A DNA stretch of 12,227 nucleotides. It comes from Bacillota bacterium (GTDB taxonomy: Bacteria > Bacillota_A > Clostridia > DSM-8532). Made by a program: the position numbers and the translations under genes. The notes under the pieces were generated by a model. It ran no database searches and had not been told where the DNA came from. It saw only the letters and a program-made list of their open reading frames with translations. This document shows positions 7,429-12,227 of the stretch, in pieces (the stretch's first letter is position 1; every line of letters begins with the position of its first letter). The DNA lies in the NCBI GenBank assembly GCA_023424865.1, contig JAFADM010000175.1:1-12227 (forward strand), written 5' to 3'.

Positions 7429-9381
7429 ATGAGAATTTCAGCCTGCGTTATTACTAAAAACGAAGAAAAAAATATAGAACAGTGCCTAGCAAGTTACAAG
7501 GATTTTGTTGATGAGATTATACTTGTAGATACAGGTTCTACAGACAACACGGTTAATCTTGCAAAGGCCTTAGGCGCTAAAACCTACTTCTTTGAGTGGT
7601 GTGACGATTTTTCCGCAGCAAAAAATTATGCACTCGAGCAAGCAACAGGTGATTGGATTATTTTTCTTGATGCCGACGAATACTTTCAGGATGGCTCCGC
7701 AAAAAGACTCAACAAGGTCTTGAAGCAAATCGATGCTTACAACGCGTCCCAGACTAAAGGAAATTCGGCTCAAAATACAGGCAATGCGGTATCCCTTGTC
7801 CATTTGCGGAAATACAATATCGACGCTCTTACAAATAAGTCCCTGGGTTATGAAACAAATGACCGGATTTTCCGTTCTAATTTACGCTATCAGGGAAAAA
7901 TACACGAAACCCTTTATTCTCCCGATGCTTCAAAAACCATCGGACTTTTCGTTAAGGATGTTGTTATTATCCATACCGGCTACTCCGTGGATCGTGTCAA
8001 AACAAAGCATGAAAGAAACATTGCCTTGCTTTTAAAAAAAGACGGGAGTGAACGCGGCAGTCTGGAGTACTATTACATAGCATCCGATTATCTCGCTCTT
8101 GAATGCTATGAAAAAGCTTATGAATTTGCCTGCAAATCCATCGCTATGCCTGATTTTGAAAGCCTGGTGAGAAACACCGGCATTTTGTATAAGGTACTAT
8201 CAATAAAAATACAGGCAATGTCTCATATCGCATCCTTTTCTGACAGCGATTTGCTCCAGGCCGCCAAAGAGGCTTTGGCCTTTTTCCCTGAGCATCCGGA
8301 GCTTAAGTACTTTGAAGCCTATGCCTATTTTCGCTCCTTCAGGCTGGATGAGGCACTTACATGCTATTTTGAGGCCATAAAGCTTGATGCAAACTGGGAT
8401 GATGCAATACATAGCAATACCTTCACCTTTTATTTGGAAACGATTTTATTTAACATAACTCAAATTCATTATCTTAAGCAGGATTATTTACAAGCATTGG
8501 AATACGGCAAGCTGGTTCTAACGGAGAATCCCAGGCATTCCGGCGCTTTTGCCATAATAATGTCAATCCTTCATGAGGAATCGGCTTCGGATATCCTTGC
8601 TATTCTCAATAAGCTTTACCCCTCCCCGTCTTTGGAGGACATTCTCTTTATTTTATCCCAGCTTAATCTGAGCAAGGCGGTGGAGCCGTTTTTATACTAC
8701 TATGACAAGCTGTCGGCCGACGATATTTATCCTGTTCATTTGCTGAGTCTTTTGCTTTATCAAAAGGAGTATGCCTATTGCTCTGATTTGGCTTTATCAC
8801 TTTTTGACAAGACTAATGAACTCCATTTTTCCCGAATGAGTACCGTTAGCCTGCTGCTCTTACAAAACAAAGAAGCTTTTCAAAAGGCTGAAACCTACCT
8901 ATATTCCTTCCATCGCTTTTTGCTTAACTGCTTTTTTAATAAAAGGGCTGTCAGGTCTCTTGACGACTCTGAGACAAACGAGCTAATCGAGCTAATGCGA
9001 TTACTTATGCATTACAGCACGGATTCCAATGCTGCGCTTGATATCTTCCTGGAGCTTCTCCACCCCCTTCTTGGTGAATTGTCTCCTATACTTTTTGAAA
9101 ATTTTTCATCCTGCAATATGTACAATTATATGACAGCGCTCTACACCAAATACTCCGCCTCACTCTCAGCCCCTTATTTGCTGACAGAGCTATCTGGATA
9201 TTACTGGAAACAAAAAAGCTTTGCACTTGCGGCAGAATATCTTGAAAAAGCTTTGCAATCAAACATTGAAGACCACTTGGTTATTCAGTTTATTAAATGG
9301 ATATACCGAGATAAGGATTGTGATGCTGATACAAAAAATAAGCTGGCATCACTACTTGACAAATATAATTTTCAGCTATAA
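7429..9381 (+). CDS. Family 2 glycosyltransferase with TPR-like C-terminal region (first paralogue)
   Basis: The 650-aa protein opens with a GT2 (GT-A fold) domain: ISACVITKNEEKNIEQCL (3-20), DEIILVDTGSTDNTV (28-42), DDFSAAKNYALEQATGDWI (59-77) and the metal/nucleotide-binding FLDADEYF (79-86). RIFRS and GKIHE follow at 146-150 and 156-160. This arrangement matches SunS-like and flagellin-associated GT2 enzymes. Residues 210-640 are helical with TPR-like pairs, for example KYFEAYAYFRSFRLDEALTC (293-312), YLKQDYLQALEYGKLVL (348-364) and YYWKQKSFALAAEYLEKAL (591-609), which likely hold the protein acceptor. No signal peptide or membrane span is evident, so it should act in the cytoplasm before flagellin export. 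The ATG follows AAGGAG by 5 bases. It lies 41 bp upstream of its paralogue and divergent from fliD. Flagellin as target is inferred from context. Confidence 0.88.
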   Translation: MRISACVITKNEEKNIEQCLASYKDFVDEIILVDTGSTDNTVNLAKALGAKTYFFEWCDDFSAAKNYALEQATGDWIIFLDADEYFQDGSAKRLNKVLKQIDAYNASQTKGNSAQNTGNAVSLVHLRKYNIDALTNKSLGYETNDRIFRSNLRYQGKIHETLYSPDASKTIGLFVKDVVIIHTGYSVDRVKTKHERNIALLLKKDGSERGSLEYYYIASDYLALECYEKAYEFACKSIAMPDFESLVRNTGILYKVLSIKIQAMSHIASFSDSDLLQAAKEALAFFPEHPELKYFEAYAYFRSFRLDEALTCYFEAIKLDANWDDAIHSNTFTFYLETILFNITQIHYLKQDYLQALEYGKLVLTENPRHSGAFAIIMSILHEESASDILAILNKLYPSPSLEDILFILSQLNLSKAVEPFLYYYDKLSADDIYPVHLLSLLLYQKEYAYCSDLALSLFDKTNELHFSRMSTVSLLLLQNKEAFQKAETYLYSFHRFLLNCFFNKRAVRSLDDSETNELIELMRLLMHYSTDSNAALDIFLELLHPLLGELSPILFENFSSCNMYNYMTALYTKYSASLSAPYLLTELSGYYWKQKSFALAAEYLEKALQSNIEDHLVIQFIKWIYRDKDCDADTKNKLASLLDKYNFQL

Positions 9382-9422
9382 AACTTTTTCTCACCAAATA
9401 ACATAAAGAAAGGAAACCATCA

Positions 9423-11339
9423 ATGAAAATTTCAGCTTGCGTTATAACAAAAAACGAGGCTAAAAACATCGAACGGTGCCTGTTAAGCTATAAATCCATT
9501 GTTGATGAAATTATTCTGGTCGATACCGGTTCAACGGATAACACCGTTGCCCTGGCTGAGGCTCTTGGAGCTAAAAGCTACCTTTTTCAGTGGTGCGACG
9601 ATTTTTCCGCCGCTAAAAACTATGCCCTTGAAAAGGCCACCGGGGATTGGATCCTTTTTTTAGATGCGGATGAATATTTTGAAGAGGGCGGAGCTTCAAT
9701 ATTATTGAGAGAACTTAAGAGGATTCACAGCAATCCGGCAGTCAGCATTGTTCACCTTCGTATGAATCATATCGATGAAGACACAGGTAAACTGCTATCC
9801 TACCAAACGAGCAGCAGAATTTTTCGCTCCACTTTGCGTTACAGCCGTCCAATTCATGAGCAGCTCTATTTAAACGGCACAACTTCCTATAAGGGTATTT
9901 TTCTGCCATCACTATTGCTATATCATACAGGCTATTCCCCAAGCATTCTCAACTCAAAGCATGTCCGAAATATTGAGCTATTGATGAAAATACCTGAAGA
10001 AGAACGCAATTGCCTTGATTTTTATTACATTTCTTCAGATCAAATTTCAATCAGGAATTTTCGAGGAGCTTATGAAAATGCGGTTAAATCCATTGACGCT
10101 CCTGATTATAAAAGCCTTTTACCTACCCATGGCCTTTTATATAAGGCATATGCGTGCAAAATGTATGCCATGACCCAACTGAACGAATTCTCAGCTCAGG
10201 ATTTGCTGCTTGAAGCCCGCAAAGCCCTGGATATTATTCCCAAGCATCCTGAATATAAGTACTATGAAGGCCATGCCTATTATCAGGCTTATCGCTGGGA
10301 CGAAGCATTGGCTTCTTGTTTGGAGGCTATTCAATATAACCTCCTTTGGCAGAGCATCGAGTATGGCAATGAATTCTCCCTTCATAAGGCCGATATCCTT
10401 ACAAATATTTCATCCATGTACAACATAATGAATGACAGCCCACAAGCCTTTGAATACGCTGTATTGGCCATAAAAGAAAAGCCCTATAATAAAATCGCCT
10501 TTGACACCCTTTTTTCTGCAATAAAAGATGAAAAGCCTGTAGAAATTATTCAGTTTATTAATAGCCTGTATCCTGAGCTTTCGGTAAAGGACATTCATTT
10601 TTTGCTTCCCCGGCTCCAAGCCAGAAAGGCTGAGGTCCCCTATTTTTACTATTTATCCAAGCTGCCTGAAGAAGAGATGGATGTTAGCTATTACTTGACT
10701 CTGCTCCTTTTCAGGGAAGAATACACACAGTGTGTCAACGCTGCCTTGCAAGCTTATCAGGATACCGGTGATCCCCTTTATATGAGACTTTCCGCTGTAA
10801 TTCTTATGCTTTCAGACAAACGGGAGCTCTTCCAAAGCTGCGCGGATAAGCTGGATGCTTTCTACACTGATTTTCTAAACTTTTACTATCAAAGTAAAAC
10901 CTTTCGGCTGTTTACAAAGGATGAAGTAGATGAATTAAGAGCCTTTTTCCATCTATTAGTTTTATACAGCCTGCGTTCAACTTATGCCGTTGACAAATGC
11001 CTCCAGCTGCTGGAGGCTCAGGCAACACTTTTCTCCTTTGATTTTTTAACAGCCTTTTCGGCTTGCGATATGCAAAATCATAAAATCAAGCTCTATCAGT
11101 CGGATTCCATTGGCTTTAATACTGTACTTATGCTTGCGGAGATAGCCAACGTTCTTTTTAAGGCAAAGCAATACGAAAACTGTATTCATGTTCTAAAAAA
11201 GGCACTAATGCTTAATCCCGCACATTACCTGCCTCTTCAAATGCTTAAATGGCTATTAAGGGATCCTTCCTGTGATTCTGCAAGCAGGAAAAACGCCGAA
11301 TCACTTGTAAACAAATATGACACACCCTTCCTTACATAA
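9423..11339 (+). CDS. Family 2 glycosyltransferase with TPR-like C-terminal region (second paralogue)
   Basis: This 638-aa protein shares the architecture of its upstream neighbour. Over the first 89 residues, 74 are identical by my count, including VDTGSTDNTV, DDFSAAKNYALE and FLDADEYF (79-86). It lacks about 13 residues that the neighbour carries just after residue 100. Similarity falls in the helical middle and returns at the end (W..RD..CD, then SL..KY). TPR-like pairs include YYEGHAYYQAYRWDEALASCLEAI (280-303) and VLFKAKQYENCIHVLKKALMLNP (577-599). The ATG has an AAAGGAA ribosome site, and the 41-bp gap to the first paralogue has no terminator, so the two are probably cotranscribed. The bidirectional terminator starts 29 bp after its stop. 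Two divergent acceptor regions suggest each enzyme adds a different sugar or works on a different site, which is inference. Cytosolic action on flagellin is likely. Confidence 0.88.
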   Translation: MKISACVITKNEAKNIERCLLSYKSIVDEIILVDTGSTDNTVALAEALGAKSYLFQWCDDFSAAKNYALEKATGDWILFLDADEYFEEGGASILLRELKRIHSNPAVSIVHLRMNHIDEDTGKLLSYQTSSRIFRSTLRYSRPIHEQLYLNGTTSYKGIFLPSLLLYHTGYSPSILNSKHVRNIELLMKIPEEERNCLDFYYISSDQISIRNFRGAYENAVKSIDAPDYKSLLPTHGLLYKAYACKMYAMTQLNEFSAQDLLLEARKALDIIPKHPEYKYYEGHAYYQAYRWDEALASCLEAIQYNLLWQSIEYGNEFSLHKADILTNISSMYNIMNDSPQAFEYAVLAIKEKPYNKIAFDTLFSAIKDEKPVEIIQFINSLYPELSVKDIHFLLPRLQARKAEVPYFYYLSKLPEEEMDVSYYLTLLLFREEYTQCVNAALQAYQDTGDPLYMRLSAVILMLSDKRELFQSCADKLDAFYTDFLNFYYQSKTFRLFTKDEVDELRAFFHLLVLYSLRSTYAVDKCLQLLEAQATLFSFDFLTAFSACDMQNHKIKLYQSDSIGFNTVLMLAEIANVLFKAKQYENCIHVLKKALMLNPAHYLPLQMLKWLLRDPSCDSASRKNAESLVNKYDTPFLT

Positions 11340-11368
11340 CAAAAACAACTAAGCGTTTAAGACTTAAG

Positions 11369-11417
11369 GTACAAAAAAAGAAGCCGATTGCATTGCAACC
11401 AGCTTCTTTTTTTGTAC
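11369..11417. terminator. Bidirectional intrinsic terminator between glycosyltransferase and flagellin genes
   Basis: The arms 11369-11384 and 11402-11417 are a perfect 16-bp inverted repeat around a 17-base loop. Each arm pairs a GAAGC core with seven A or T bases and a GTAC end, so an RNA from either strand forms a hairpin and emerges with a run of seven U. The loop holds a smaller imperfect stem (TTGC/GCAA). It sits 29 bp after the rightward glycosyltransferase stop and 34 bp after the leftward flagellin stop, as expected for shared use. A second small hairpin, CCGTA-ATGC-TACGG (11421-11434), lies on the flagellin side. Confidence 0.9.
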
Positions 11418-11451
11418 ACCCCGTAATGCTACGGAGATTAGAATCTTAAAA

Positions 11452-12227
11452 TTAACCCAGAAGCTGCAGAACTCCCTGAGGAACCTGATTAGCCTGAGCC
11501 AGCATTGCTGTGGAAGCCTGGCTGAGAATGCTGAACTTGGTGAAGGTCATCATTTCCTTAGCCATATCCACGTCGCGAATACGGGATTCAGCGGCGCTGA
11601 GGTTTTCAGAAGCGGTGCTCAGGTTATTGATGGTGTGCTCCAGTCTGTTCTGAACAGCACCAAGCTTGGAGCGTTCCTTGGAAACAGTCTGAATAGCATC
11701 ATCAATTGCGGTAATAGCTGATTGAGCAGAACCAAAATTGCTGATTGCCACGCTGCCAGAATCAACTTCTAAAGTTGCTGCATCCATGGAACCGATATTG
11801 AAACTCATTGTATCGTTCTCATTAGCGCCAACCTGTAACTTGATTTCCTGCTTGCCGTCAGCATAATTGCCCTTTAAGATATACTTATTGTTGAAGGTGG
11901 TCTTCTCAGCAATACGATCAATTTCATCCTGCAATTGGGTTAATTCCTCTTGCAGCTTGTGAAGGTCTTTTTCATCGGCAGCTCCGGCAGCTGTACTAGC
12001 TGTAACACCGTCGTTGGTTCCGTTGGAAGCCTGAACAGCCAGCTCACGCATACGCTGCAGAATAGAGTGGGTTTCAGCCAAAGCGCCTTCAGCGGTCTGG
12101 ATAAGAGAAATACCATCCTGAGAATTCTTAACGGCCATATCAAGACCCTTAATCTGAGCTCTCATTTTTTCGCTGATTGCAAGACCTGCGGCATCATCAC
12201 CGGCACGATTGATTCTGTAACCGGAAG
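11452..12227 (-). CDS. fliC: Flagellin, N-terminus cut by window edge
   Basis: The frame is open from the stop at 11452 through the right edge; the ATG at 12165 is internal, because the upstream 20 codons read SGYRINRAGDDAAGLAISEK, the universal flagellin N-terminal motif. About 257 residues are visible and roughly 30 are missing. The N-terminal D0/D1 helices continue through MRAQIKGLDMAVKNSQDGIS and QRMRELAVQASNGTN. The C-terminal D1/D0 helices end with SRIRDVDMAKEMMTFTKFSILSQASTAMLAQANQVPQGVLQLLG. The middle is short, so the filament has little or no D2/D3 domain. A serine- and threonine-bearing stretch (GTNDGVTASTAAGA) inserted in D1 offers possible glycosylation sites. The protein is exported by the flagellar apparatus, with FliS binding its C-terminus. 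It is convergent with the glycosyltransferases; its own promoter is off-window. hag is an equally valid name. Confidence 0.97.
   Translation of the reverse strand, partial: SGYRINRAGDDAAGLAISEKMRAQIKGLDMAVKNSQDGISLIQTAEGALAETHSILQRMRELAVQASNGTNDGVTASTAAGAADEKDLHKLQEELTQLQDEIDRIAEKTTFNNKYILKGNYADGKQEIKLQVGANENDTMSFNIGSMDAATLEVDSGSVAISNFGSAQSAITAIDDAIQTVSKERSKLGAVQNRLEHTINNLSTASENLSAAESRIRDVDMAKEMMTFTKFSILSQASTAMLAQANQVPQGVLQLLG

Noticed and set aside
11452..12165. Flagellin starting at the internal ATG at 12165 (237 codons)
   Set aside because: The twenty codons upstream in the same frame encode the conserved flagellin N-terminal motif, so the gene continues past the window edge.

Overview
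The window is a flagellar filament and flagellin-modification locus from a low-GC, Gram-positive-type anaerobe, most likely a member of Clostridia in the broad sense. The evidence is a short two-domain flagellin, a clostridial-style FliD, a fliD-fliS pair behind a SigD (sigma-28) promoter, AG-rich ribosome binding sites and AT-rich DNA. I cannot name a genus from sequence alone.

Layout. A leftward operon occupies positions 7138 down to 1: fliD (filament cap), fliS (flagellin chaperone), an 857-aa protein fusing a CDP-glycerol-transferase-like domain to a probable beta-propeller, a 404-aa GPSL-motif protein related to the DUF115/Maf and GT42 group, and a nonulosonate (sialic-acid-type) synthase cut by the left edge. 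It is headed by a near-perfect SigD promoter (7254-7280, minus strand). A 290-bp divergent intergenic region (7139-7428) holds this promoter, a tract of three 10-bp tandem repeats, and a probable housekeeping promoter firing rightward. Rightward lie two tandem paralogous glycosyltransferases (650 and 638 aa), each a family-2 catalytic domain followed by a long TPR-like helical region. They end at a perfect 16-bp inverted repeat that serves as a bidirectional terminator against a convergent flagellin gene, which runs off the right edge without its first roughly 30 codons.

Reading it together. Flagellin is made at the right. FliS should chaperone it and FliD caps the filament. The five other genes look like a post-translational glycosylation kit: NeuB-type sugar-acid synthesis, a candidate nonulosonate transferase, a possible polyol-phosphate or sugar transferase with a propeller, and two TPR-type protein glycosyltransferases. 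The part that looks least described is the run of 857-aa fusion, compact GPSL protein and NeuB directly downstream of fliS, all apparently under the filament-gene promoter. Flagellin as the substrate is inferred from context and is not shown by the sequence.
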